In this document: piece by piece, positions 1-11,079 of the stretch
How the letters are laid out: every line of letters begins with the position of its first letter
Position numbering within the stretch: the first letter of the stretch is position 1
NCBI GenBank assembly: GCA_015680685.1
Contig: MNCI01025135.1
Span: 151,908 to 215,907, forward strand
Length of the DNA: 64,000 nt
Direction: 5' to 3'
Source of the DNA: Gnetum montanum
Lineage: Eukaryota; Streptophyta; Gnetopsida; Gnetales; Gnetaceae
The notes under the pieces: model-generated
Seen by the model: the letters and a program-made list of their open reading frames with translations, nothing else
Told to the model about the DNA's origin: nothing
The model's database searches: none
Made by a program: the position numbers and the translations under genes

Positions 1-407
1 GCTCATAATCAAGTCGTACTCATTCTATGTTTTAACATGAGTTTAAGGATGAGAGAGATTAACTAGGAAAGCAGTAAATAAAAATTAATTAAATAATTAA
101 ACTAAGTGAATGCTGCAATGATGAAGTAATCTCGATCTTTATTTCCGGTCATGTGCGTGTCCAAGTACATCACACTCGAATAAAGGATGCCGTACAATTA
201 CAATCACCACACTGCGGGCAGACACTGGAAAATATTCTATCATTAGAAGGGTAAAGCTGCTAGAGTTCTGCTAAGGGACTAAAACTAGATGTCTAAAACT
301 GGGAAAGCCGCCTCTTATTTATATACATTACGACAGGCCGTGATATCGCGTACGCGATATCGTGACTTGGCTACGGTATCGCGTACGCCCCAAATGACAA
401 TTCATCA
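1..407 (-). repeat. Partial Athila-type LTR (window edge)
   Basis: This is the right-hand end of a minus-oriented LTR whose left part lies outside the window. It matches, in reverse complement, the solo LTR at 59762-60724: both share the blocks around GAGTACGACTT, GGTCATGTGC and the tract after the poly(A) signal. It ends in TTCATCA at 401-407, as the other LTRs do. A TATA box (TATATAAATA on the minus strand, about 316-325) is visible, and a 20-bp palindrome lies at 342-361. No polypurine tract follows position 407, so the sequence to the right is probably target DNA and this is either a 5' LTR or a solo LTR. Confidence 0.8.
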
Positions 408-1439
408 ATATAGCTACATTATTTTAAAGCTAAGAAAGAAGAGTAGTAAACATGAGTCGAGAAAGAATGTTCTTTACAAAAATGATTTTTTTGGTTAACT
501 TTAGTATTATATGCAAGAGGACATCATCATCATCCAAAGAAGAAGCCCATATAGATCGAAAAAAAATTAGTAGTCAAAATTATGTTATGATATTATTTTT
601 CTTTTAGGATAGAAGCGGACAAAATAGAGAAATCAAGTATTATTTTTAAATTATTATTAATTGATGGGTGGATGTACCTTAACATAGCCTCAATTCACTT
701 ATTTTTCACTTCTTATATTCATTTCAATTCCTTTTTCTCATTACTATCATCTTAACATTTCATTTTCCACTAATTCTCATCAATTTCCATTATTCTATCT
801 CTATGAATCTCATCGAAGTTTTGCAATCTTTTTAATTATTCCATCTATATTAAGTAACTCTGTAGTTAAATCTAACAGATATGTCAATTCAAATTCTTGC
901 GAGATTAGTAGCATCAATTAACAAGTATCAATCTCAAGTTTAGAAGTTGAAGAGTCATCGTCTAATCTTAACATTTCTACCTTTTGACGTAACATCATTC
1001 ATCAAATATTATTGCTCCAAACTAAAGAGCTCATCAACATAAATCCATACATAAAAATTTCATCAAATTTTGATTCGCAAACATTAAGAAATTAAAGAAA
1101 TTAAAATTAACCATGACTCATTTTTCACTCATTATATCCTCATTTTGAATTTCTTCTTTGTTTTCATACATCACAACACATGGTAAGCCCATGGTATCTT
1201 CAACACAATTCATACTATAACACTATGACTTATGCTTTCCTAAAATTCTAAACCATGACTCATGGTCAACTCTTAGTTTGTTAAATTTTAAAGAGTTTGA
1301 AGAAAAATGAAAGGACAAATCACCATCATCAAGATTTCTAGAAAGAGAAAGATGCTATTTAAACCACTTTTCTACTTTCTGTATAACTTTATGCACAACA
1401 AAATCTCATAATTATAAAATGTTGGAAATAAAAGTAAGA
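408..1439. other. AT-rich spacer, nothing recognised
   Basis: About 1 kb of AT-rich sequence between the LTR end and the first recognisable L1 residues. It may include the decayed 3' end of the L1 element, but I see no convincing reverse-transcriptase motif, poly(A) tail or open frame. The short plus-strand frame at 289-498 starts inside the LTR and is not a gene. Confidence 0.5.
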
Positions 1440-2095
1440 GGTATGCTAAGAAGTTTAAAGGTTTCATGTGGTTCTATATCTTCAAGCAACATTCAAGATA
1501 CTAGAATTAAGAGATCTATAAGAATATTTAATGCCACTAAACATTTCCTAGTTGATTTTTTACTAGAAGCATTCCAATAAGTTTTTATAATACCAATAAC
1601 TTTTTAGACATTTGATGAAGCTTTTTGTAGCATTAGATATGTATTTTCAGGAAGTTGACTAATGTTGATGCAACCCAAATTGAAAGGAAAACAGACACCA
1701 CAAATATTATTTATTCTAGATTTAAAATCAAAGGCATAGCCCAATAGATTNTAATAATTCCTCATCAATAGAGGTTTTGGCCCAAGTATTTGTAAGAAGT
1801 AAAACATGATGAACAGAAAAGCTTCCTAACTACATATTCTTAAGATTTTTAAAAACAAAATGCCATTCAATTTGATCATATGCTTTAGCAAAATCCAATT
1901 TAAGAAGAAAGCAACATTGCCAAGACTCTTTAGCCTAAGTCAAAACCTTTGTGACTATTATACCATTGTCCCAAATGAATCTTTTAGGGATAAAACCTAA
2001 TTGTTCTTAGCTAACAACTTTGGTGATATGCTTTTTAAGCTTGAAAGCTACTACATTAGCAATAATTTCATATGCATTTTCATGACCAATATATA
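1440..2095 (-). pseudogene. L1-type LINE ORF2, reverse-transcriptase part (3' segment)
   Basis: Minus-strand translation gives plant L1 reverse-transcriptase motifs in order. First comes a segment like YEIIANVVAFKLKK, then LGFIPKRFIWDN (family: Q-GF-P-GR-I-DN), then LLKLDFAKAYDQIEW (family: LKLDF-KAYDR-W). Further on is a degenerate counterpart of the catalytic FADD box, reading SQLPENTYLML. Several stops interrupt it. A segment that normally holds the GVRQGDPLSP motif is missing at the N at 1751. The upstream half of the same element is at 14800-16370; an older LTR and ATH-1 lie between them. It is dead. Confidence 0.82.
1751..1751. other. Single N inside the L1 RT: probable collapsed gap
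   Basis: One ambiguous base interrupts the L1 reading frame just where the RT block containing the RQG-PLSP motif should be. The residues on either side (SIDEELL and LLGYAFDF) would normally be tens of residues apart. Confidence 0.5.
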
Positions 2096-2594
2096 AGTCT
2101 ATTGTGTCAACACATTAGCATTGATGTGGAGTCTTTTATATTGACATATCAACGTTGATGCAATAGTTTATTTTATCTATATAAATGCACCACCTAATAT
2201 ATTTATGACATCATTCAGTCATTAATTATAGGGAAGGTCTTACAATTTGATTTCCTAGAGTTAGAATAGTCAACGATTATCTACAACATGAACTTAGATT
2301 GATTATATAGAGTCTTGTTTAGGTAAATTTTATTGCTAGACATAGTTTCATGATGATAATAAGATTGACATTAATTTACCTTCATTATAGCAATCTAGCT
2401 TAGATTAGTTCTTTAATTGCAATTTAATTTTATTGTTTATTACTTCTATCACATTTAGTTAATATTTTAATTCCAAATGCATGTTAATCATGAAAAATGA
2501 GTATAGCTAGGTTTAAGCATAAATACATTATCATTTGATAAATCCAATAATATTGTTACTTGGTATACCTAGTAGTGCAAACTTCATAACCCAA
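2073..2594 (+). repeat. Old plus-oriented LTR, left part
   Basis: Degenerate LTR in the opposite orientation to its neighbours. It aligns by eye with the plus-oriented LTRs at 53441-54350 and 59762-60724: U3-like text, a TATATAAATGCACC-like box near 2198, and the block TTGTTACTTGGTATACCTAGTAG near 2556 that matches TGCTTGGTATGCCCAGTAG at about 53957. It stops at 2594 where ATH-1 begins; the rest resumes at 14472. The left boundary is approximate and rests on where the L1 protein similarity stops. Confidence 0.7.
2590..2594. repeat. Target-site duplication CCCAA of ATH-1 (left copy)
   Basis: CCCAA immediately precedes the TGATGA start of the left LTR and recurs directly after the right LTR at 14467-14471. 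Confidence 0.92.
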
Positions 2595-3367
2595 TGATGA
2601 GCAACGAAGGTACCCCTATGCTTAACCATATGAATCACGAGGCGTTCACACAAGATCTAGTTGAATTCCAAGGACTCTATGTTCTCCAGTACACTAGTCA
2701 TCTAGGTAGTGAACCTTGCCTTAAGGTCATTTGGTGTCTTCTTAATTACACTTGTGATGCACATGGTATGGTTAAGTGTAATCAAGATATATGATTATTA
2801 TGGTTTTATGTTTTTAGGATTTGTGTGGCTAAAATATAAGGATAAGATGATTTAATACTACTAAGTTCTAATTAATTAACTAATCTCTAACTAGTCCTAA
2901 CATAAGCATCTGGTCCTACTTTTCGTACACATCCTGAACCCACATACTCACTGTTGGAATTACCAAGTGCTNTAATCTAATCCAAGTGCTACAAGGTTTG
3001 ATCAAGAGGCTTGTCTTTATTGCCATTCACATTGGTATGTTCAGGTACAACAATGCTCGAATAAAGATCTGTACACTTTTTGACTCTTGCTATGGACACT
3101 TAGAGAAATATTTTAACTCTCAAATAAAAAAACTACAAGAGCTTTTCTAATATGACAAGAATTCTTCTTTAAATGCAGCTGGTGAGCTCATATTTATAGT
3201 TTTTTCCCTAGGGCTACGTTGACAAGGCATCGTCAACATAGAAAACGCTACGTTGACGTGGCCCCATCAATGGGGCACACCAAGTAAATGGGGCCTCGTT
3301 GACAAGGAATCCTCGATGAGGCCACATCAACATAAGGCCCATCAATGTGACTCTTTGACGTTCATCA
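2595..3367 (-). repeat. 3' LTR of ATH-1
   Basis: 773 bp, TGATGAGCA...TTCATCA. Aligned with the 5' LTR it lacks about 178 bp, and the break falls at the N at 2972. The minus-strand TATA box (CTATAAATA) is near 3187-3196. The outer U3 end is rich in GGCC and CATCGATG-like words. Confidence 0.93.
2972..2972. other. Single N at a 178-bp deficit in the ATH-1 3' LTR
   Basis: The left LTR runs ...TTACCAAGTGC T-N-TAATCTAATCC..., while the right LTR has about 178 extra bases (roughly 13892-14071) between the same flanking words. The length difference of the two LTRs (773 against 951) equals this deficit. Confidence 0.75.
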
Positions 3368-3376
3368 TGCCCCTAT
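3368..3376 (-). promoter_or_regulatory. Polypurine tract of ATH-1
   Basis: On the minus strand ATAGGGGCA abuts the TGATGAACG start of the 3' LTR. This is the expected place of the plus-strand primer, and ATH-2 and ATH-Z have comparable purine runs here. Confidence 0.7.
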
Positions 3377-3608
3377 GACTAAATGAAGACTAGTCCTTGA
3401 GGTCTTTTACAAAATTGGGAAGGTATGGGATTATTGACTAACTATTACTAAAACAAAACAGAATAACTTCACAAAGATAAGTGCCCAAGTGTACGGATCA
3501 ACAAATTACAAAAAATTTTGGTGTTCATAACACAAAATTGAACAACAAGACATGAGTACAAAAATTTGGATAACGCATCCTCTAATGACATGAAGATGGT
3601 GGTGAACA

Positions 3609-6429
3609 TTAGATAGTCCTAGGTGGTGGTAGCTCCTTAGGCTCTAAAGGACCTTCACCAGCTTTGTCCACGTGTGGTGGTTGAGGCAGTTGTGGTTGTC
3701 TTGTTGTAGCTGCAGCCTCTAGTGGAAGGTGAAAGGCATCAAGCAATGCTTTCATCTTCTCCTCCTTACTCTAGGGATCATTCATAGTCCACGCAGCTTC
3801 ACCAATGTTGGCTAGAATGGGGATATCCCATAAACAAGGCATCATTGGGAACATCTCCTTTACATTGACAAACTAAGCAGCAAACTATTTGTGTTTAATG
3901 TTAAACATCCTTATTGCATTTTGTAGCTCCTGGTAGTCATTCATCCTTCTGGCCAAGTTCTCAGTAGTTGATCTTTGATCTATGAAACATGCCTTGAGAA
4001 CTTCGAGTTCAGCATTAGCCACCACAAGCTTGTCCTTGGTGTCCTTGTGGTGCTTGAACTCGGCGTTGTATAGCAAGTACAAGTTGGCCACTTGCTTCTC
4101 CAACTTTGACCGTGGTTGTTCAACAGTCAACATTGCTAGATTTACACAACAGCAATTGGCAAGCTCCATGTGCTCCATCATCTCCTTGATCTATAACTCC
4201 TTTGTGTAGATTTCTTCTTTGTTGTAAGCATTGATCCCATCAATGATGGGTTTCCAAAATTCTCTGCCTTGCTAGAGTTGTTGGAGGACTTCATTTACCT
4301 TTTCCTTTGTTAATTGGATATGTTTTTCATTTATTTCCTTTTGTAGTTTGACCTGCTCTCTATAATGGTCCTTGAGTTTCTCAAACTTGAGAGCTTCATA
4401 TTTCCAAGAAACCACTTTAATTACAATTTTTTGGTGAAGGGCACACACCTCCTCCATGGCGAGATTCCTATTCTTTGCTACCATTCTCCTCAACTTAGTG
4501 TTTGCTCTAGCCAGTTGCTCTTACTGTTGATTGATGAAATTTGCTAGTTGTTGCTTGTCTGTATCAGCATTTTATAGGTAATGATTTTTTGTGGTCAATT
4601 GCACATTCTCCTAGTGGGTCTAGTCCAAGGCCTTTTGAATCTTATGTTGTGTGGATTTTGCCAAGGATCTATAGAACACTATCATCTCTACTGCATTCTC
4701 AACCCCTTTGAGCCTAGATTGAAGTTGTTGCATAGCTTCATCTCTTGTGAGTGCTATCTTGAGAAACACGAGGTTGGCAATCTAGGCTCTTAGTTCAACA
4801 ACCTTCACAGCCAAGCATTCATTCTACTCTCTGGCTATTTCGGGTTGCCCCTCCAATATGATGTTTTTGCCCCTTGCCTCTAACAGCTCTGACTAAATCA
4901 TAGTGATGTTTTCTGAAAGATCAAAGACATCCAAAAGCAGTTGCCCGATTAGTAGCTCTAATAGCTCTTCATGCTATGTTGCATTTATTTTGGCAGTTAT
5001 AGTTCTTGTGGATATTTTCATATCTTTGAGTGTAGTGATGTTTTGTGCAAATGTCACAGGTACATTAAGCATTTCAACAATCCCGTCAGCAACCACTTCT
5101 ACTACTATTTCCTCCCATGGTGTTGCATCACCAAAATAGTTTCCCCTTCACCCTCCTCCAAGCGCTCCAAGAAGGTCACAATGTTCCTAGAAATTTCTGG
5201 GAGTGGCTATTATTCTATGATGGGTATTGTCACCTCTCTAGCACTTGGATTTGACCTTGTGGATAGCTATGTTCTTTGGGCTAAGAAAATTGATCCACCC
5301 TCATCCATGAAATTGATTCTTCGGGCCACCTCATTAAGGTGACTCATGGCTGGTTTGTATACAGATGGGTCCTTGCCACTCATGCTTGCTCTTTGCTCTT
5401 GTTCACTCAAGAGCCATTCTTTGTACTTTTGCAACTTTTGGATAGTTGTAGTGGTGTCTAGTGCTATTGTTTGAGTGGTAGGTGGTGGTAGTGGTCGCTA
5501 CTCCTCTTCTTGAATTGTAGTTGCAAGTGTTTTATCCTTCATCATTTCCACCCAGTTGGCAACTAGAATAGTTCTAATAGTATCATTGGTATAATGGACT
5601 ATCCCTTCCCTATGGCAGAGTTTCCTAATGAGGCATGGAAAGGGGAGTGCCTTCCTTCCATGTTCATTTCTTTAAAGCACTTCTCCATCTCAAGATAGAT
5701 TAGCTACGAAAGGTTGATCGAGAGTCTCCCACTTGAAAGTAGTGATTTTGCTTGGCCTTATCATGGGATTGAGGTGAAAGGCCATAATCTTATAATGAAT
5801 ACTCTCTACCAGTGTGAGCATGTTATACTCCTTATGGTTAACACCATAACACCATTGCACCCATTCTTTTTTGATGCTCACATCAGCTTGCATTGGATTT
5901 TCTGTTAAGTCTGCACCTGTTTCAAGCAACCCAAGCACTACAGCAATGCCCTACACTGCGTAGAACACTGAGATGTCCTTGATCTTCACCATGGCTCCAA
6001 GCTGCCTGTTGTTCTAAAATAGGAATGTTTCTCCCATGTACCACTCCCCCATGGACATGATGATTGGCCACATGGGAGAGGTCTTCAACTAGTCCTGTAC
6101 TTCTCTCTATGTATGTTCTAGAAAAGGATTAAAGTTTAGCTCCTAAAGCACTAATTTTTAGACCTCTGATTCAAGAAAGCCTCTATTAAGGTCACCTTGA
6201 GATTTTCTAGTTATGCTAGTGCATCATCTCGATGGGAGTGTTCTATTGCTGCTGCTAGTTCTAGAATCTATTTGATAGATTCCACCTCTGCCTTGTTCTT
6301 AAGAAGACCTATGGCATGGGTTGCGAGTGGTTTTTCTGGGGGCTATTCTTGGCCTTTTCCCATTCTAGGCCATTTCTCCCTTGGTTGGGATGGTCCTACT
6401 TCCTACGTATGTTTTCCCTTTGGTGCCAT
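3609..6429 (-). pseudogene. Env-position ORF of ATH-1 (coiled-coil, Pro-rich tail)
   Basis: Begins with MAPKGKHT at 6429, directly after an AG splice-acceptor-like site, and ends at a TAA at 3609-3611 after a proline-rich tail (LPQPPHVDKAGEGP, then KELPPPRTI): about 940 codons with several stops and at least one frameshift. A middle part (5690-5938) reads GLLETGADLTENPMQADV and is hydrophilic. 3885-4493 encodes heptad-rich, Lys/Glu/Gln-rich coiled coil (for example KLEKQVANLYLLYNAEFK). I see no signal peptide or membrane span, so 'env' is positional only. The start is conserved in ATH-3 at 63747. Function unknown; I do not recognise a named domain. Confidence 0.6.
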
Positions 6430-6731
6430 CTACAATCATAACACATCCATGGATTAGTAGATATCATGTGTAACTTCAAATTTTTGAATACATTTTCTTG
6501 TTAGGTAGTTACACTTTGACTAAGGTTGGACCATGGTAGATTGATTATTTTATTAGTTATTTATTAATTATTTATTGTAAATGTTGCCAAAGTTTGTTGG
6601 AAAGGTTTAAGTCTTGTAATTTAATGTTTAACAATTGATTTCATAGTTAAACCTTAGTGGCAGTTAGAAAAATGGCAAAACATTTTTTGTCAAAAATGGT
6701 ACATTTATGGCCTCCATGATGAAGAGCTTAC
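6430..6731 (-). other. Putative intron before the env-position ORF (ATH-1)
   Basis: On the minus strand the sequence GTAAGCTCTTC starts at 6731 and GATTGTAG ends at 6430, immediately before the ATG. The 302-bp interval has the GT...AG borders of a U2 intron. ATH-3 has the same arrangement (63437-63746, 310 bp) with the same donor word and a near-identical acceptor context. Confidence 0.5.
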
Positions 6732-6990
6732 CTTCGGTAGCTATAGGGTGAAAGAAAAAAGTGATTTGGATTAATAGTTAGAAAGTTATGGGCTTGGGAA
6801 GGTTTTGGGCTTTGAAAATTACACAAACTTTTCTAGTGTTTGTGAGCAAATGTGAAAATTTTAAAGAGGGGTTGCATGTATTTATAGCATTTTCCCCCTA
6901 TGTCAATAGGGACCCATATACGAGGCCTAATATATGGGTCTGCTCCATTGATGGGGCACCATTTACAGGGCCCATCGGTTAAAATTTCAA
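6732..6990 (-). promoter_or_regulatory. Internal U3-like promoter and leader (ATH-1)
   Basis: Reading on the minus strand: GGCC/CCATCGATG-like words (about 6978-6901), then CTATAAATA (about 6887-6878), then a leader of about 120 nt containing AGCCCAAAACCTTC, ending in ACCGAAG just before the GTAAG donor at 6731. Composition and order match the U3-TATA-R layout of the LTRs themselves, but this copy lies 3.6 kb inside the element. ATH-3 conserves it at about 63190-63436. Confidence 0.5.
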
Positions 6991-8640
6991 ACTTGAATTT
7001 CTCAAAAAAATATTAGAAATTTTTTAATAAAAATTGGAGTTCATGGAGTCCTAAAAAAGTCAAGAATATGATAAAATCATTAAAGAGGATCTGTGAAAGC
7101 TCAAAAATCAAAAAAATCGATGGAGAATGTGTTTATTGAACAAAATTTGTTAAGGAACACATGGTTTGATGCTGAAGATGGATATACAAAAGATTATAAT
7201 TGCAAAAATACCTAAGGTTAAGGTACATAATGAACCCAACCAAAGGATATGTAGGTGGATCCTCCCCATAGCAGGCACATGCCTTATTTGCCCTTGCATA
7301 ACCTCAACCTAAGGAGTCCATGGGCCCCAAAGGTGATTAATGGTCAATAGAAGTTAAGGATTGAAACCCAAAAGATGCTACCTAAGAATTCAAGTACATC
7401 AGACCAAGACATAGAGTCAAGAACATGGACACTAGAAGTAAGGTGAATTACAATAAGCATAGGTGGATGATGTAGAAGGTGGAATGGAATCCCAAATTGA
7501 GGTCAAAAGAAGTCCCTTGTGGAATTGGGTGTTTAGAATGTCCTAAAAAGATCCATCCTTAGTCTAGACCAAAACCAACCACTTTCAATGACTTCACATT
7601 GGCACTCTAAGACCAACCCACCTCCTCAAGACATAAGAGTTCACCCACAAACAACCACCACTCCATAAAGAGAAGAAATAAGAAGCAGGAAGTAAGAGAG
7701 AGCCTTAGCTAGAGGGGACCTTTAAGCATGGGTAACATGTCTTTCTAGTCCCATAACCAACACTCGTAGCCCATTTATTTGTCTAAGGGGTGTGCTTTGA
7801 ATTTTCATCCTATTTTTTTTATTTTTGTTTATTTTGTGTTGCTTTTTTTATGGGGACCATACTATGTAAAGACTTTATTGAACTTCCTATTATTAGTCAA
7901 CACAGAGCAGTAATAAGTCCATGAAAACACCCAAGCATCTGAGTAAGTAGAAGAGCACAAAGAGTATTGATTCCCCTTGAAGTCACACCCTTTTCAAACC
8001 TTTGAATCCTTTTCCATGTTGGAAACTACTAAGGTCATTGATTCATTAGGAGTTTCTTTAATGGAAGGGACCTCAAACCTCCAAAACAAGGAAAACCATA
8101 TATTTGGTGAATGGGTGGATGTTATGGACACACTGCCTATAACCATGAAAGAGAAACCATGACTGAGTCATTGGTACAAAAATTCATAATAGAACCTAGA
8201 CATAAGAAAACAAAACATTAAGCACAAACCACCATCAATAGCAGCCACAACCCCACTATGTCTCGTTGGCAATAAAGCACTTTTATTAGCAAAAATTTGA
8301 AAATCACACTTAAACAAAACAAAGTAGAATATATATGAAAATGTAAAATATTCAAAAATATTTAAATGTACTAACGATGGTGTAAAACAAAAAATGGTGT
8401 AAAATAGAAAAAATATTTAAAATCAAAAAGTTGTAAAATAAATAACTATAAAGACAAAAATTTGTAAAACAAAAAAATATAAAAAATAAAAAATAAAAAA
8501 ACTAAGTAGCCATATGGATGATTAGCATAGATGACCATCTCCTCCATGATTGGGTTGAAAGAAGGAAATCCAAAAAATTGAGCGTGATTGTCCATTCGTT
8601 GAGGTATTCATTGCGTTGGCTTGCTTGGGCTCATGGAAAA
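6991..8640 (-). other. Long non-coding tract between integrase and internal promoter (ATH-1)
   Basis: About 1.65 kb with no long frame but with sequence conserved in ATH-2 (18500-20060) and ATH-3 (61560-63100). Conserved blocks are the AAGGATATG-to-GGATCCTCCC block near 7240, a block near 7560-7660 that could encode a short peptide, and the word CTAAGGGGTGTGCTTTGAA near 7783. An A-rich stretch (8280-8510) follows the integrase. Confidence 0.6.
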
Positions 8641-9460
8641 GCTTTATTTTTTGGAAGTTGATCAACTACTTTTAATTTAGGCTTTTAGGTTTTTAAATTA
8701 ACATAGCCCTAGAGAAAAACGTTTTTTCAATTATATAAGGTCCCTTCCACAATGTTTGGAACTTTTTTTTCTGAGGTATGTGTTTGGGGTTCCAATAGAG
8801 AACCTTATCACTAGGTTGGAATTTTACTTTTCTTATTCTAAGGTCATGTCGTGTTTTGTTGTGTGCCTTGTGCACTTCATTCAAAGATAGGGTGACTAAT
8901 CAATTTTCATCTAGCACATTTAGGTTAATTAATTATTCTTTTTATGCTAGGCTCAGGTCAAGGTCCAAGTCACAAGCTGTTGAAAGTGTATAAAGCTCAA
9001 ATTGGATTGGTAGTATTGGAAGTTTTCTGTACACCAACTCATAAGGAGAATAGTCAATAGAAAGTTTCCATGTTGAGCGGTAGGCCCAAAGGGCATCGTT
9101 GAGTTTTGTGCTCCAATCTTTCCTATATTTTCTTACTACTCTCATTAAGATTTTTGTAATCTCCTTGTTAGTGACTTCAACTTGGCCATTCGCTGGGGGG
9201 TGGTAAGTTGATGTTAATTTATGTTCAACCCCTAAGCATTGTATTAACTTTTGAAAGGTGGCACCTATGAAATGGGTTCCATTGTCAGAAATTAGTGCAC
9301 ATAGCGCACCAAACCTATTTACCACACTTTGTTGTATGAATCTAGCAGCAGTGAATGATGTATAGTTGGTGACGGCTACTACTTTTGCCCATTTTATATA
9401 GTAGTTGACTACTACGATAATATATGCTTTTCCATTGGACATGGATGTGATGGGACCCAT
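8641..9460 (-). pseudogene. Integrase, ATH-1 (broken)
   Basis: DDE integrase core on the minus strand, 8942-9460, starting GPITSMSNGKAYII. The first catalytic Asp is replaced (VVNYYIKW instead of VDYY-KW); the second is in LISDNGTHF and the Glu in ANGQVEVTNKEI. The C-terminal GPY-type module (KFQTLWKGPYIIEKTFF) is at 8693-8884, after an interrupted linker. The N-terminal HHCC zinc finger is missing because the sequence jumps at about 9465-9480 straight into the RT tail. Integrase would insert the DNA copy; this one cannot be active. Confidence 0.88.
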
Positions 9461-9479
9461 ATTCTTTTCTATAGATTAT

Positions 9480-10340
9480 TCCTTAGATGACCCTTATTTT
9501 TTTAGGTTCTATTTCAATCCCTTCCTATGAAATTTGGTGTCCCAGTACAGTGCCTTCTTGGACCATGAGATGGCTCTTTTGCCAATTGAGCCATAGATTC
9601 ATTTCCACACATCTTTTTGGTACTTGCTCAAGAGGATCCAAGGCTTGCTTGAATGTAGCTCCATAGGTGGAGTAGTCATCCATGAAGACTTCCATATTAC
9701 TACCGATTTGTTGCTAAAAAATGCTAAGGACTAGGCATTGGAATGTTGTAGGAGCATTACATAGACGAAAAGGCATCTTACAATATGTAAAAGTCCCCAA
9801 GGGACTCATGAATGTTATCTTGGTATGATCCTTGAGTGCAATCTAAAGTTGGCTATAGCTACAATAACCATCCAAGAAACTATAATAGCAATGCCTAGAG
9901 ATAGTGTCCAACACCAGATCAACAAATGGCAATGGAAAATGATCTTTGAATGTAGCCATGTTCAATAGCCTGAAGTTCATATAGACTCGCCACTTGCCAC
10001 CTTTCTTTGGTACAATTAATAGTGGGATAACCCACTTACTATCCACGATGGGATAGATGAACCCTGCTTTTAGGAGTTGTTCTATTTCCTCCTTGACAAT
10101 TTACTTTAACTTGGGGTTCAACCGCCTTTGCGGCTACCTTCTTGGCTTTATGGCTGGGTCAATGTAAATGTGATGCTAGCATATCCTTGGATTGATTTTA
10201 GTTAGCTCGAGATATAACTAAGCAAAGGTCGTTGGCCATTTGTTAACCACTATTAATAACTTTTCTTTTTGTGTAGGAGCGAGTTTGGCATTGATTATGA
10301 CTGGCTTACCATTGTTTAAAAATGTATATTCCATGCTAGC
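9480..10340 (-). pseudogene. Reverse transcriptase, ATH-1 (broken)
   Basis: Ty3/Gypsy RT on the minus strand. Motifs: SKWVIPLLIVPKKGGKWRVYMNFRLLN (9843-10046), FPLPFVDLVLDTISRH, a YSFLDGY block, then in another frame the catalytic VFMDDYSTYG near 9690 with both aspartates kept, followed by LNWQKSHLMV. Stops and frameshifts break the frame. RNase H and the integrase zinc finger that should follow are deleted; ATH-2 has about 1.1 kb more here. Confidence 0.88.
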
Positions 10341-10539
10341 CAGTAAAATTTTTAATTCTAGAGGCTCCTATTTAAAATTTTCAAGGATTTCCAACTCTTC
10401 CCAATAGGTATCATCATCATCATCATTAGAGAGTTGGTGATGAACTTGCTCAAGTTTATTCATGCTTTCAACACAAGCACATATTAGGCTCTTAGTTGGT
10501 TCCATGCATAATGTGCTACTATTAGAATTAGTTGTCAAT

Positions 10540-11063
10540 CATTGGGTGTCCTCCTATTTTGTGGTTGCTACATATAGGCACTTTTCTATTTCTATTTCTT
10601 ATGTACACTGATTACATGCTTTAATGGATGTGTTTTTAACATACCAAAGTTTCTGCAAACAATTGCACTCGTTATCACTATATGTGATGCATGGAATGTG
10701 CTTCTTCTCCATTTTTCCAAATTCATTCTCCTTGGAAATCTCCAAGGAGAGGTCTATGATGCCCATTATTGCATCCACAATACTTAACCATGCATGTCCC
10801 ATGATAATAGGAAAGTCACCCTTGCAACTTTCAACCTTGATCACTAGGAAATCAACAAGGTAGGACCATTCATAGACTGTGGTCACAATGTCCTCCACTA
10901 ACCCTAAAGGAACAATGATTGACTGATTTTCCAATTCTAAATGGATGTTGCTCTTCTTAAGAGGTGGAAGGTTCCAAGCCTTGTACATGTCATGCGATAT
11001 GAGATTAACTCCGAAACCAAAGTTTAGAAGAGCCTTGTAAGGTTCATGTCGAGTAATCTGCAA
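10540..11063 (-). pseudogene. Retropepsin-type protease, ATH-1
   Basis: A clean 154-codon minus-strand frame (10599-11063). Family features: an active-site region that should read D-S-G reads LLNFGFGVNLISHDMY, so the catalytic Asp is Asn; then LPPLKKSNIHLELEN, VEDIVTTV, the VDFLVI strand and the IIMGHAWLS block typical of retroelement aspartic proteases. It lies between gag and RT as in other Athila copies. ATH-2 keeps the DSG triad at about 23655. Confidence 0.85.
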
Positions 11064-11079
11064 GTAGATAAGGGGACTT

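Noticed and set aside
5080-5342. 123-codon plus-strand frame at 4971-5342 and neighbours
   Set aside because: Antisense of the coiled-coil env-position ORF, whose minus-strand frame continues across it.
8280-8510. A-rich stretch with AAAATTTGTAAAACAAAAA words considered as a replication origin or matrix-attachment site
   Set aside because: It recurs at the same place after integrase in ATH-2, ATH-3 and ATH-Y, so it is part of the retroelement; no further signal.
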